DNA from: Methanofollis aquaemaris
Lineage (GTDB): Archaea > Halobacteriota > Methanomicrobia > Methanomicrobiales > Methanofollaceae
DNA: 64,000 nucleotides
Assembly (NCBI RefSeq): GCF_017357525.1
Contig: NZ_CP036172.1
Span: 2,020,561-2,084,560, forward strand
Direction: 5' to 3'
Shown here: one piece after another, positions 16,713-25,172 of the stretch
How positions within the stretch are numbered: the first letter of the stretch is position 1
How the letters are laid out: each line of letters begins with the position of its first letter
Notes under the pieces: model-generated
What the model was told of the DNA's origin: nothing
Database searches by the model: none
Seen by the model: only the letters and a program-made list of their open reading frames with translations
Position numbers and translations under genes: made by a program

Positions 16713-17384
16713 ATGAGTTCCTCCGTCCGGGAAGACTGTCTGGAGGCGATCCTCGCCCTGATGCAGGAGCACGACCGTCCGGTCACTGCCGAAGAGATCG
16801 ACGAGGCGGTGGAGGCTGCTTCATCGGAGGTCGCGGCCTCGGTCAGGGCGCTGGTCGAGGAAGGATGTCTTCGGGGTGAGGATGGGGGATATATGCTGAC
16901 ACCTGCCGGAAAAAGTGCGGCTGAGGCGGTTTTCAGGAAGCACCGGGTGCTCGAATGTTTTCTCCATGAGATGCTCGGGATGGACGTGGGCACCGCCTCG
17001 AAAGAGGCCTGTATCCTTGAACATACCGTCTCGGACGAGGCAATCGACCGGCTCTCCAGTTATATGGGGAACCCTCGCGGCCGGACGCGGGGGCGCGGGG
17101 GGCCGCGGAGGCATGGCGGCCTTCCGGTCGACTGCCCGATGGGTGACATCAACAACGGGCACCGTCCTCTCCTGGACTTTTCCGAAGGGGAGACGGTGAG
17201 GGTCGCGATGATCCGGTGCATCGGCCGGAACCGGCGGCTCATCGATCTCGGAATCATCCCCGGCAAAGAGATTACGATCCGGCGCAAACTCCATAACAAT
17301 GCCCTGGTGGTGAGGGTGATGGGCGCCGACATCGCACTCTCTCCTGAGATCGCATCGACAATTCTGGTGGAGAGAACCGGATGA
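16713..17384 (+). CDS. DtxR-type metal regulator fused to FeoA domain
   Basis: The 223-residue product joins a DtxR winged helix (1-65) and dimerisation/metal domain (66-118) to an SH3-like FeoA domain (about 152-223). The metal ligands CILEH are at 100-104. Between them lies an Arg/Gly/His-rich linker (GRTRGRGGPRRHGG). It probably senses Fe(II) and controls iron uptake, while the FeoA part may contact FeoB. Its stop overlaps the feoB start by 4 nt. There is no separate feoA. ATG 16713 was chosen because DtxR homology begins there. Confidence 0.88.
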   Translation: MSSSVREDCLEAILALMQEHDRPVTAEEIDEAVEAASSEVAASVRALVEEGCLRGEDGGYMLTPAGKSAAEAVFRKHRVLECFLHEMLGMDVGTASKEACILEHTVSDEAIDRLSSYMGNPRGRTRGRGGPRRHGGLPVDCPMGDINNGHRPLLDFSEGETVRVAMIRCIGRNRRLIDLGIIPGKEITIRRKLHNNALVVRVMGADIALSPEIASTILVERTG

Positions 17385-19237
17385 GATGTGCGCTTGTCGG
17401 GAATCCGAGTGTTGGCAAGTCGCTCATTTTTAACCAGCTCACCGGCCTCGGGGTCGAGGTGAGCAACTATCCCGGGACAACGGTCGAGTTGATGCAGGGG
17501 ACACTCTGCTATCGCCGCTCCTCGATTGAGGTCATCGACCTTCCTGGCATTTATTCTCTGGACGGGGATTCGGCCGAGGAGGAACTTGTCAGAACCTATC
17601 TGATGACCGAGGCTCCGGAGGTCATCGTTGCGGTCCTCGACGCCACCCGGCTTGAGCGCAACCTCTACCTTCTCCTCCAGGTGGCCGAGTATGGGATCCC
17701 GACCGTCGTCGTCCTGAATATGATCGACGAGGCGGCGGCCCAGGGGATCTCCATCGACTGTGACCATCTCTCCGAACTTCTCGGCCTGCCGGTGATCGAG
17801 ACCGCTGCCTCCCTGGGAAAAAATGTCGGGGAGATCATCCCGGCGGTCCTGGCCGGGGGGAATACCTCGACGCTCTCGATTCCATACAACCCCCAGGTCG
17901 AGGCCGGACTTCGGAGCCTGGAGAAGATCTATGGCGCCTCCAGGCTCCAGGGCCTCCAGGCCCTCCAGGGGATCGGTGATGAGCCCGGGCTCATCGAAGG
18001 GGCACAGACGATCGCGGGAGAACTTGAGGCCCGGAACCATATGGCACCCCACCAGATCATCGCGGCAAACCGGTATCTCTGCGCCCGGCAGATCACCGGG
18101 GCCGTCATCGGGGCCCAGGAACCGGACCGCCGTTTCTCTCTTGACCGCCTCCTGACCCGCACCTTCCCCGGCATCCCGATCCTTGCCCTGGTTCTCCTCT
18201 CGATGTTGCTCACGGTCTTCGTCGCCGGTTCGTTCCTCGAAGAACTGATCGTCGAGAACTTCAACCTCTATGTCATCGAACCGTTCCTGGCCCTCTCTCT
18301 CCATCCGCTTGCGGAGACGCTCGGTCACGCCGCTCTTCTTGCGATCGTGGCAGGGCTCGGGATCGCCTTCCCGTTTGTCTTTATCTTCTATATTCTTCTC
18401 TCGATCATCGAGGACACAGGTTATATGACCCGGGCCGCCTTCCTCGCCGACCGGTCGATGCACCACCTCGGCCTCCATGGCGGCGCCATCATCCCGATGG
18501 TGATGGCGTTTGGGTGTAATGTCCCTGCGGTCATGGCGGCCGGACAGATGCGGAGTGGCAGGGAAAAGACGATCGCAGCCTTTCTCATCACGATGGTCCC
18601 CTGCTCGGCCAGGACCGTGATCATCGCCGGTATCGTCGCTGCGTTTGTAGGGATCGGAGCGGCCCTCTCGGTCTACCTCATCGTCATTGTCCTCATCCTG
18701 CTCACGGGCTATGTCCTCGCGAGGTACATCCCCGGCGGGCAATATGGTATGATCCTTGAGATGGCGCCCCTGCGCCGCCCTGACCCGGTCCTTGTGCTGC
18801 GGAAATCGTGGGAGCGGATCAAGGAGTTCCTCTTCATTGCCATGCCTCTCCTCCTGGTCGGCAGCGTCATCCTCGGTGCGCTGGATTATCTCGGGTATGT
18901 TGAGGCCTTTTCCCGGGCAGTCGCCCCCATCTCGGAAGGGGTGCTCGGTCTCCCGGCCTATGCCTCCACCGCCCTCCTCTTCGGGATACTCAGGAAGGAG
19001 ATGGCCTTCGAGACTCTCGCTGTCCTGTCCGGGACCACGGACCTTGGCTCGGTGATGACCAGCGTTCAACTCTACACCTTCGCTGTGATCAGCGTCCTCT
19101 TTGTCCCCTGCATATCCACGATCGCAGTCCTCCTCAAACAGGTGGGAACGAAGATCACGCTTGCTGTTTCGGCATACACGATCATGCTCGGGTTTTTCAT
19201 TGGTGGGATCATACATCTGATCACAGGTTTGATCTGA
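17381..19237 (+). CDS. feoB: Ferrous iron transporter FeoB
   Basis: The 618-residue membrane GTPase imports Fe(II). The cytosolic G domain has GNPSVGKS (7-14), the switch YPGTTVE, DLPGIYSL and NMID. The membrane part has about eight helices and the FeoB gate motifs TGYMTRAAF, GCNVPA and PCSARTVIIAG. It is slightly shorter than bacterial FeoB. It overlaps the DtxR-FeoA gene and is followed one base after its stop by a RecA-like gene, so it is part of a long co-transcribed run. Confidence 0.93.
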   Translation: MRCALVGNPSVGKSLIFNQLTGLGVEVSNYPGTTVELMQGTLCYRRSSIEVIDLPGIYSLDGDSAEEELVRTYLMTEAPEVIVAVLDATRLERNLYLLLQVAEYGIPTVVVLNMIDEAAAQGISIDCDHLSELLGLPVIETAASLGKNVGEIIPAVLAGGNTSTLSIPYNPQVEAGLRSLEKIYGASRLQGLQALQGIGDEPGLIEGAQTIAGELEARNHMAPHQIIAANRYLCARQITGAVIGAQEPDRRFSLDRLLTRTFPGIPILALVLLSMLLTVFVAGSFLEELIVENFNLYVIEPFLALSLHPLAETLGHAALLAIVAGLGIAFPFVFIFYILLSIIEDTGYMTRAAFLADRSMHHLGLHGGAIIPMVMAFGCNVPAVMAAGQMRSGREKTIAAFLITMVPCSARTVIIAGIVAAFVGIGAALSVYLIVIVLILLTGYVLARYIPGGQYGMILEMAPLRRPDPVLVLRKSWERIKEFLFIAMPLLLVGSVILGALDYLGYVEAFSRAVAPISEGVLGLPAYASTALLFGILRKEMAFETLAVLSGTTDLGSVMTSVQLYTFAVISVLFVPCISTIAVLLKQVGTKITLAVSAYTIMLGFFIGGIIHLITGLI

Positions 19238-19238
19238 T

Positions 19239-19949
19239 ATGGATCCGTTCAAGACAGGCATCCCGGCGATCGACGAGACCACAGGAGGGATCCCACCGGC
19301 TTCTAATCTGCTTCTTCTTGCCCCTCCTTTTGCCGGCGCCGATCGTCTGGCATATTTTCTCGCTCAGCCCGGAGAGAGCGACTATACGATTGTCATCTCG
19401 GCCGACGGCGACGCTCTGGACGTTGAGGACTCATTTGGTCTCCCTGAGGAGGGGCGCCGAAGGCTCTGGATCATCGACTGCATCACCAGGACGATGGAGC
19501 CCACCGCCACCGACAGCGAACAGGTGAAGTACGTGGCAAGCCCGGTGGACCTGACCGGGATGGGGATCAAGTTCACCAGGATCCTGGAGGAGATCGGAGA
19601 GGCGGAAGCGGCCAGGAGCGCCGGCGAGGTGCCGCGGGTGCGGATCTGTATCAATTCTCTCTCGAGTTTTCTCATCTATTCAAAACTTGAGGCGATCTAC
19701 CGGTTCTTCCATATCCTCTCCGCGAGGGTGAGGCGGATGAACGGGGTTGCCATCTATCTTCTCAACCCTGCGGCAGTCGACGAGAAGACCATCTCGACTC
19801 TCGAACAGTTGATGAACGGGGTTGTCGTGATCTCGGCGGAGGACGGTGGGGACGGGGTTCGATCAATGGATCTCAGGACAAAGGGCGGTGTCGTCGTCCG
19901 TGACGTCCGCTACCGCATTGCAGGAAACGAACTTGTGGTGGAGTCATGA
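19239..19949 (+). CDS. Degenerate RecA/KaiC-like ATPase homologue
   Basis: The 236-residue product starts FKTGIPAIDETTGGIPPASNLLLLAPP, which is the KaiC/RAD55-type opening. In place of the Walker A GxxxxGK it has APPFAGADRLAY, without the Lys. Later strands such as RVRICINSLSSFLIY and GVAIYLLNP correspond to the Walker B region and following strands. It probably does not hydrolyse ATP and could be a regulatory or scaffold protein. It starts 1 nt after feoB and overlaps the next gene by 4 nt. Confidence 0.75.
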   Translation: MDPFKTGIPAIDETTGGIPPASNLLLLAPPFAGADRLAYFLAQPGESDYTIVISADGDALDVEDSFGLPEEGRRRLWIIDCITRTMEPTATDSEQVKYVASPVDLTGMGIKFTRILEEIGEAEAARSAGEVPRVRICINSLSSFLIYSKLEAIYRFFHILSARVRRMNGVAIYLLNPAAVDEKTISTLEQLMNGVVVISAEDGGDGVRSMDLRTKGGVVVRDVRYRIAGNELVVES

Positions 19950-21121
19950 TACGGACCGGTATCCTTGCGTTCGACAGGATGATCGGGGGGGGAGTACCAA
20001 AAGGAAAGAGAGCGCTCTTCTCTCTGGGGCTCGGGGTGGAAGGGCAGCAGTTTCTGTTCAGTGCCCTTCAGAGTGCCAGACGGCAGAGACGTCGCTGCCT
20101 GGTCGTGGTTCCGCAGGCTACCAGAGATGCCTTCCTTTCCGGAACGGTCGGGACACCATATCATATCGAGGGAGACGCGGGGCTCTACTTCCTGGACTCT
20201 CCGGTGTTCGAGGAGATCGATGCCAGTCGTGTGGCCACTCCCGAGACCGAGGCCATTGTCTGGGAGAACCGTCTCGACACGGTCATGAGGGAGCATTCCA
20301 TCGATGCAGTCTTCCTGTACTCCAACCGTCTCTGTGATGCACTCGGGACGTCTCGGGCCCTCGGGCTCTTTGCCGACCTCTGTGCGAGGCGGGGGGTGAC
20401 GCTCTTTGTGGAGTACCTCAACCTGTATGGTGGCCGTCACCTCAGGGATATGCTGGCTTCGGTCCCCTTTGACCTGGTGGTGACGGCAGGCGAGGGGTTT
20501 GGGAACCACATGTTCCTGCATAATTTCAGGGTGGAACAGATCTCCTGGATGGATATGCCGCCCCGCCAGCTCCCCTTTGTGGTTCATGAAGATGGACGTC
20601 TCGTCCCGCAGATCCCGAAGATCGTCGTCACCGGTCCGGTGGACGCCGGCAAGACCACCTTCATCAGGACGGTCTCGAAGATGTGGGTTTCTTCTGATCG
20701 GGAGGGGGTGTCAGGCACACCGACGACGGTCGCAATGGACTTTGGAAACCCGTCTGTCACCTGCAGCGGTTTTGAGGTCAATCTCTTCGGCACGCCCGGA
20801 CAGGAACATTTCGGACCGATCATCAGACATCTGCTCACCAACGCAACCGGCGTGGTCTTCATGGTGGACGGGTCCAGGGCCGGGGGCCTTGAAGAGGCGC
20901 ATGGGATGCTGGCGAATGTGCTTGCCCTCGATGTTCCCTTTCTCGTGGCCGTGAACATGAAGGATCTTTCCGGGGAGATCGGTGACGCTGAGGTGCGAGA
21001 GGTGCTTGGTGTTCCTCAAGGGACGCCGGTCATCTCTTTTTCGGCAAAGAAATTGGACGAGGCGACGGCTGTAGTCGACGCCCTTGTAGGACTGATTGTC
21101 CATGGGCAATCTATGGAGTGA
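19946..21121 (+). CDS. RecA/KaiC-like domain fused to a Ras/MglA-like GTPase
   Basis: The 391-residue product has two parts. Residues 1-215 resemble KaiC/RAD55 ([19 protein letters not shown]) but lack a Walker A Lys. Residues 225-391 are a small GTPase with G1 GPVDAGKTT (230-238), G3 GTPGQE (282-287) and a G4-like NMKD (337-340, for the usual NKxD). Such Srprb/MglA-like GTPases act in polarity or membrane-traffic switches in prokaryotes. Together with the preceding RecA-like protein it suggests a two-protein switch. The substrate is unknown. Its ATG overlaps the upstream stop. Confidence 0.8.
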   Translation: MIRTGILAFDRMIGGGVPKGKRALFSLGLGVEGQQFLFSALQSARRQRRRCLVVVPQATRDAFLSGTVGTPYHIEGDAGLYFLDSPVFEEIDASRVATPETEAIVWENRLDTVMREHSIDAVFLYSNRLCDALGTSRALGLFADLCARRGVTLFVEYLNLYGGRHLRDMLASVPFDLVVTAGEGFGNHMFLHNFRVEQISWMDMPPRQLPFVVHEDGRLVPQIPKIVVTGPVDAGKTTFIRTVSKMWVSSDREGVSGTPTTVAMDFGNPSVTCSGFEVNLFGTPGQEHFGPIIRHLLTNATGVVFMVDGSRAGGLEEAHGMLANVLALDVPFLVAVNMKDLSGEIGDAEVREVLGVPQGTPVISFSAKKLDEATAVVDALVGLIVHGQSME

Positions 21122-21128
21122 ACGAGCG

Positions 21129-21878
21129 ATGCTGACATTTATCGGACTTGGTCTCTTTGATGAGAACGACGTATCGGTCAAGGGGCTGGAGCAGATCCGG
21201 CGGGCCGACTATGTGTTTCTTGAATGCTACACCTCGGTCCTGACCGGGACGACCATTGAACGGATGGAGGAGTTCTTCGGGAAGGAGGTGAAGACGCTTG
21301 GTCGAGACGACGTCGAGGGGCATCCTGAAGATTTTCTCAGGCTGGCACAGGACTCGGACGTGGCGTTCCTCACTGCGGGCGATCCGATGGTCTCGACAAC
21401 TCATATCGACCTGAGGATCCGTGCCGCCGACATGGGGATCAGGACGGCGGTCGTCCACGGGGCCTCGATCGTGAGTGCGGTCTGCGGACTCACTGGATTG
21501 CAGAACTACCGGTTCGGAAAGTCGTGCTCTCTTCCGTTCCCGTATGGGAAATGGGCTCCAAAGACTCCGGTTGAGGTGATCGAGCACAACATGGCCGAGA
21601 ACCTTCATACCCTCGTCTACCTGGACATCCAGCCCGAGAGGTATATGCGGGTTCCTGAGGCGGTGGGGTTCCTCGAGGAGATGGCCGCCGAACGCGGCCT
21701 CTCGATCCCGGTCTATGTGGGGGTGGCCAGGGCGGGTTCGGCCGAACCGATGGTTGCAGCCGGGACCGCCGGTGACCTGGCAAAGGTGGACTTCGGGGAC
21801 CCGCTCCATATCCTTGTTGTCCCTGCCGAACTTCACCACATGGAACGGGAATATCTCGAAACCTTTGCCGGCCTATGA
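21129..21878 (+). CDS. dphB: Diphthine synthase
   Basis: The 249-residue SAM-dependent methyltransferase performs the methylation steps of diphthamide formation on the histidine of elongation factor 2. The tetrapyrrole-methylase-like fold is evident ([60 protein letters not shown]). The length fits archaeal DphB. ATG 21129 was preferred since the family begins at MLTFIGLG. It lies 7 nt after the GTPase fusion and overlaps the DUF357 gene by 4 nt. Confidence 0.94.
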   Translation: MLTFIGLGLFDENDVSVKGLEQIRRADYVFLECYTSVLTGTTIERMEEFFGKEVKTLGRDDVEGHPEDFLRLAQDSDVAFLTAGDPMVSTTHIDLRIRAADMGIRTAVVHGASIVSAVCGLTGLQNYRFGKSCSLPFPYGKWAPKTPVEVIEHNMAENLHTLVYLDIQPERYMRVPEAVGFLEEMAAERGLSIPVYVGVARAGSAEPMVAAGTAGDLAKVDFGDPLHILVVPAELHHMEREYLETFAGL

Positions 21879-22441
21879 CGCTGCCACTCCGCGATGCCCT
21901 GGATGCCGATCTCTCCGCGGTCTCTCCCGCTTCTCCTGAGGGTTCGGCCCTTGCGGAGGTCTGTGCCTGTGTTCTGCGGATGGTCTCTTCGTACCTCTCT
22001 GACGGGACGGTCTTTGCCGGTGAGGGGGATCTGGTCAATGCCCACGCCAGTTTTGCCTATGCCTATGGGTGGCTGGATGCCGGTGCCTTCCTCGGGCTGT
22101 ATCATGGTCGGAGCGTTCCCGGAGACTATGATTTCTCCACCTCGACCGGGCCGGATCTCCGTGCCCACCTGGAGGAGAAGACGGCGCGCTATGAACGACT
22201 TCTTACTGAGGCGGTCGGGTCGATCTCCCCGGCACCCGATGCCGAGACTCCGATGTACCGGACGGCATGTCAGGTCGCCGATGCCGGAAGGGTTGCGCTG
22301 GGACGGGGGCAGGAGTGTGCCGCAGACCTGAGGCTGGAGGAAGCGCTCGGCTGGTATTCGTATGGGTATGGATGGCTTGACGCCGGTGTTCAGGCCGGGA
22401 TTTTTGTAATTCTTGGCAGACGAGATATTTTTACAGTCTGA
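21875..22441 (+). CDS. DUF357 domain protein
   Basis: The 188-residue product shows an internal duplication: [17 protein letters not shown] (about 49-65) and [20 protein letters not shown] (about 158-177), both ending a helical DUF357-type unit. The C-terminus [12 protein letters not shown] is typical of this archaeal family. It is commonly encoded beside diphthine synthase. Its function is unknown to me. It overlaps dphB by 4 nt and ends the long run that began with dtxR-feoA. Confidence 0.8.
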   Translation: MTLPLRDALDADLSAVSPASPEGSALAEVCACVLRMVSSYLSDGTVFAGEGDLVNAHASFAYAYGWLDAGAFLGLYHGRSVPGDYDFSTSTGPDLRAHLEEKTARYERLLTEAVGSISPAPDAETPMYRTACQVADAGRVALGRGQECAADLRLEEALGWYSYGYGWLDAGVQAGIFVILGRRDIFTV

Positions 22442-22513
22442 AGGGTGGATTTCTCTTATTTTCGTGTGAATTCATTCATATCCCCTCTTCTTTCTATTCC
22501 AAATACTCAAAGG

Positions 22514-22522
22514 GTTTATACT
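22514..22522 (+). promoter_or_regulatory. TATA box before flippase-like gene
   Basis: GTTTATACT follows an AT-rich stretch. The predicted start near 22545 lies just upstream of a perfect stem-loop in the leader. Confidence 0.5.
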
Positions 22523-22550
22523 ATGGTCCATAACCTTAGTGGAACAGAGT

Positions 22551-22573
22551 GCACCCGGTGCTCCTCCGGGTGC
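22551..22573 (+). promoter_or_regulatory. Perfect stem-loop in the 5' leader of the flippase-like gene
   Basis: GCACCCGG (22551-22558) pairs with CCGGGTGC (22566-22573) around a 7-nt loop and ends 11 nt before ATG 22585. It may control access to the start. No known riboswitch is recognised. Confidence 0.4.
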
Positions 22574-22584
22574 GATGGTGCCAG

Positions 22585-23610
22585 ATGAAGAGATCGCAGT
22601 GGAAGTGGCTTGCCGTTTCGCTTGGGTTCAGCAGTATCGTACTTGTCCTTGTCCTTTACTTCACCTTTGACGAGAGGACGCTGACCTATCTCTCCAGGCT
22701 CAACCCCTGGTATCTCGCCCTTGCTCTGATCGCTCACATTGTCGCCCTCGGGATCTGGGCGCTCAGGATGAAGGTTCTCTCCCGTTCGCTCGGGTACCGC
22801 GTGGGGTTGTCCGGGTGTCTCAACGCGGTCTTTGCAAACTTGCTCATCGCGGGGATTACTCCCTCGCAGGCCGGGGGGGAACCGGTGCGTGTCCACGAAC
22901 TCTACCGTTCCGGCGTCAAACTCGGTGACGCCACGGCGGTGGTGATCATGGAACGGATCCTGGACGCTGTGGTGCTGGTCGCCATCAGCATCATCTCGAT
23001 GCTCCTGCTGGGCCAGCAGTGGCAGAGCATCGGATCAGGACAGTCCGGTCTGATCTACGGGTCCTGGGCGATCATTGCCACCTTTGTGCTGCTCTTGCTC
23101 TATCTGTTCAAAAATCCCCATGTGCTGAAGGGATGGCTCAGGAGAATATCGCTCTGGCTGGACAAGAGGAAGAGAAAGCGGAATGCGGAAAAACTGACTG
23201 CGCTCCTCACCAGGATCGACAGCGAGGTCGACAACTTCCATGGGAGTCTGGGCATGTTTGTCAGCCGCGGGAGGTTCGGTCTCTTTCTGGGGATGGTCTG
23301 CACCGCACTCTTCTGGTTCATCGAGTTTGTCATAGCCTCAGTCATCCTGGTGGGTCTGGGGGAGCAGCCACACTTTGTGGAGTCGTTCATCGCCCAGATC
23401 CTCATCGCTCTCCTGATGATGATCCCGCTCACGCCCGGCGGGTCGGGGATCGCAGAGGTGAGCGCCATCTCGATCTATAGTATTTTTGTGGACTCTGCGA
23501 TTGTCGGCGTCTTTGTCCTCCTCTGGCGGATGATATTCTATTATTTCAACATCTTCGCGGGTCTTGTGGCGAGCATCGGCATCCTCAAGCGTGAGGTCAA
23601 GAGGCTCTAA
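22585..23610 (+). CDS. Flippase-like integral membrane protein (UPF0104/AglD-type domain)
   Basis: The 341-residue product has about eight membrane helices and belongs to the lysylphosphatidylglycerol synthase transmembrane/UPF0104 group. The conserved NLLIAGITPSQAGGEPVRVHEL segment and the late IPLTPGGSGIAEV motif are present. Members are thought to move or modify lipid-linked molecules. In archaea some relatives (AglD) act in glycosylation, which would fit the polyprenyl-carrier genes nearby (inference). ATG 22585 is used; a GTG at 22549 falls inside the leader hairpin region. Confidence 0.78.
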   Translation: MKRSQWKWLAVSLGFSSIVLVLVLYFTFDERTLTYLSRLNPWYLALALIAHIVALGIWALRMKVLSRSLGYRVGLSGCLNAVFANLLIAGITPSQAGGEPVRVHELYRSGVKLGDATAVVIMERILDAVVLVAISIISMLLLGQQWQSIGSGQSGLIYGSWAIIATFVLLLLYLFKNPHVLKGWLRRISLWLDKRKRKRNAEKLTALLTRIDSEVDNFHGSLGMFVSRGRFGLFLGMVCTALFWFIEFVIASVILVGLGEQPHFVESFIAQILIALLMMIPLTPGGSGIAEVSAISIYSIFVDSAIVGVFVLLWRMIFYYFNIFAGLVASIGILKREVKRL

Positions 23611-23652
23611 CCCGCCGCAACCCTTAACTGGGGGGAGATGATCTCGTAGCTC

Positions 23653-24102
23653 ATGGGAGCCGTGGACGCGACTGTACGGGGGGTGTTCTTCACTGCCAGT
23701 GCCGGGGGGGCGGTGCCTGCTGTCCTGCTCGGACTCCCCTCAGGGAAGGCGCTGCCGATCTATATCGGGTTGTGGGAGGCGATCTCGATCAACAATGCAC
23801 TCAATGACGATCTTCTTCCCCGGCCAGGAACACATGACCTTTTTGTGGCGATGCTGGAGTCGTACGGGATCAGGGTGACCGGGCTCACGATCGACGACCT
23901 GCGGGACGGAGTATTTTATGCCAGACTCGTCTCGGTGCGCGAAGAGGGGGAGGAGAGTCTGGACTGCCGTCCAAGTGACGGGATCGCGATCGCCATCCGG
24001 TCCGGGGCACCGATCGCTATCGAGGAGGTGGTGGCCGAGAAGGCGGGAGTCGAAGAAGAGGATCTGCCGAGTTTTGTTGATCTTTCCACGTACCTTTCCT
24101 GA
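23653..24102 (+). CDS. DUF151 bifunctional nuclease-family protein
   Basis: The 149-residue protein has the DUF151 core: LLGLPSGKALPIYIGLWEAISI (about 25-46), PGTHDLFVAMLESYGIRV, FYARLV and the late SLDCRPSDGIAIAIRSGAPI. Plant and Thermotoga relatives are described as DNase/RNase. It stands alone 42 nt after the flippase-like gene, with GGGGAGATG some 12 nt before the start. Confidence 0.85.
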   Translation: MGAVDATVRGVFFTASAGGAVPAVLLGLPSGKALPIYIGLWEAISINNALNDDLLPRPGTHDLFVAMLESYGIRVTGLTIDDLRDGVFYARLVSVREEGEESLDCRPSDGIAIAIRSGAPIAIEEVVAEKAGVEEEDLPSFVDLSTYLS

Positions 24103-24135
24103 AGTCGGGGATCTCGTGGAGGCAAAAGAGGGAGG

Positions 24136-24429
24136 TTATTTCCTCCGTGCAGCGAGTTCTCCGAGGACGTCCTCGATGTCGATCTCCGCTGCTTTGAGGG
24201 CGACGAGGAAGTGGAAGAGAAGATCGGCGCCTTCCTCGATGGTTCGATCGTTTTCCCCGTTCTTGACGGCAAGGATGAACTCGGTCGCCTCTTCGCCGAC
24301 CTTTTCCAGGGGTTTGTCGATCCCTTTGCGGTGCGTCAGGATCGAACTGACATAGGAGTCAGGGGAAGGGTGCTCGGCCCGTTCGTTGATGACGGTCCAG
24401 AGTTCTTCAAGGACTTCCAGGTTTTTCAT
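24136..24429 (-). CDS. hisE: Phosphoribosyl-ATP diphosphatase
   Basis: The 97-residue product catalyses the second step of histidine synthesis. It has the MazG-like helical core: HRKGIDKPLEKVGEEATEFI and EEGADLLFHFLVAL with the acidic magnesium ligands EE..E and D. Length and end are typical for stand-alone HisE. ATG 24429 overlaps the stop of the NusA-like gene, so it is translated from the same message and no other his gene is near. Confidence 0.93.
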   Translation of the reverse strand: MKNLEVLEELWTVINERAEHPSPDSYVSSILTHRKGIDKPLEKVGEEATEFILAVKNGENDRTIEEGADLLFHFLVALKAAEIDIEDVLGELAARRK

Positions 24430-24881
24430 GCTTTTTCCCACTCCTCTTCGGCTGGCGGGACGATTTCGCCGACTTCATCGCCGAAAAAGCGCCTGACCAG
24501 GAGTCTTGCTTTTTCTACGGTGCTGCCGCCCTTCCCGATCGCGATCCCGAGTTCGCTCTTTTTTCGTATGACGATCTCCAGTTTGCCGCTGATTTCATCG
24601 GTTCTTACGTCTTCCACTTCGGCGGGTCTAAGGATATTTGCGATGAATGCTTCCTTCTCTTCTGCGTATTCGACCATCTCGATCCGCTTTCCGAGGACTT
24701 TCTGCATTTTTCTGATGTTTTCACCCTTTTTACCGATGGCAAGTCCCATGTCCCCGGGTTTGATGACGTAGATCACCCGGTCGAACCGGTCGTCGATGAT
24801 GCAGTCGACGGCCACCGATTTGGTGAGAATGCGGAGTTCCTCGATGTATCGTCTCTCTTTAAAGCCAATACTCCGTTCCAT
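24426..24881 (-). CDS. nusA: Archaeal NusA-like transcription factor
   Basis: The 151-residue protein is two KH domains with GXXG loops: AIGKKGENIRKMQKVLG (about 48-64) and GIAIGKGGSTVEKARLLV (about 111-128). This is the archaeal NusA-like form lacking the bacterial N-terminal and S1 domains. It is usually next to RNA polymerase subunits, but here it is followed by hisE. A TATA-like AAATATGC about 25 nt upstream suggests a leaderless start. Confidence 0.92.
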   Translation of the reverse strand: MERSIGFKERRYIEELRILTKSVAVDCIIDDRFDRVIYVIKPGDMGLAIGKKGENIRKMQKVLGKRIEMVEYAEEKEAFIANILRPAEVEDVRTDEISGKLEIVIRKKSELGIAIGKGGSTVEKARLLVRRFFGDEVGEIVPPAEEEWEKA

Positions 24882-24981
24882 TTTTAAAATCCCTGATATT
24901 GCATATTTTCAACATTTCTTTCCGATTTTTGCGATTCGTGGAAAAATCTGTCTGGTGTTCATATATAGTTTGTGCGGGAGC

Positions 24982-25120
24982 AAAAAAAGAGTTGGCAGGT
25001 CTGACACACCGGCCAACACGCACCGACATGGTGCTCGGTCTCGGATTCATAGAGGGTTTGAGTGGAATGAAGATGTCTGGTCGTCCCCCCGGGCGGGATG
25101 TCCGGCCACCCGCGGATGGA
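24982..25120 (-). ncRNA. Candidate structured non-coding RNA
   Basis: Between the MBL hydrolase stop (25173) and the NusA start lies about 290 bp with no gene. On the minus strand a strong TATA box (25144-25155) would start a transcript near 25120. Three hairpins follow: GCGGG/CCCGC (25093-25113), GCACC/GGTGC (25020-25034) and an imperfect 11-bp arm pair ending TTGGC/GCCAA (24992-25016). A run of seven T (24982-24988) then marks a likely 3' end. No match to tRNA, SRP or RNase P RNA is seen. Family unknown. Confidence 0.35.
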
Positions 25121-25143
25121 CCACCCTCTCATCTCTACAATCT

Positions 25144-25155
25144 TATATATATAAT
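25144..25155 (-). promoter_or_regulatory. Strong TATA box upstream of the candidate RNA
   Basis: ATTATATATATA on the minus strand, followed about 25 nt later by the structured stretch. No protein gene begins within 250 bp downstream on this strand. Confidence 0.45.
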
Positions 25156-25172
25156 TTCTCCATGCCCTATGA

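Noticed and set aside
17060-19282. A 740-codon open frame antisense to feoB
   Set aside because: It is a mirror of a high-GC gene: composition is Asp/Glu/Arg/Gly-rich and aperiodic with no domain, while the plus strand encodes a full FeoB with all motifs.
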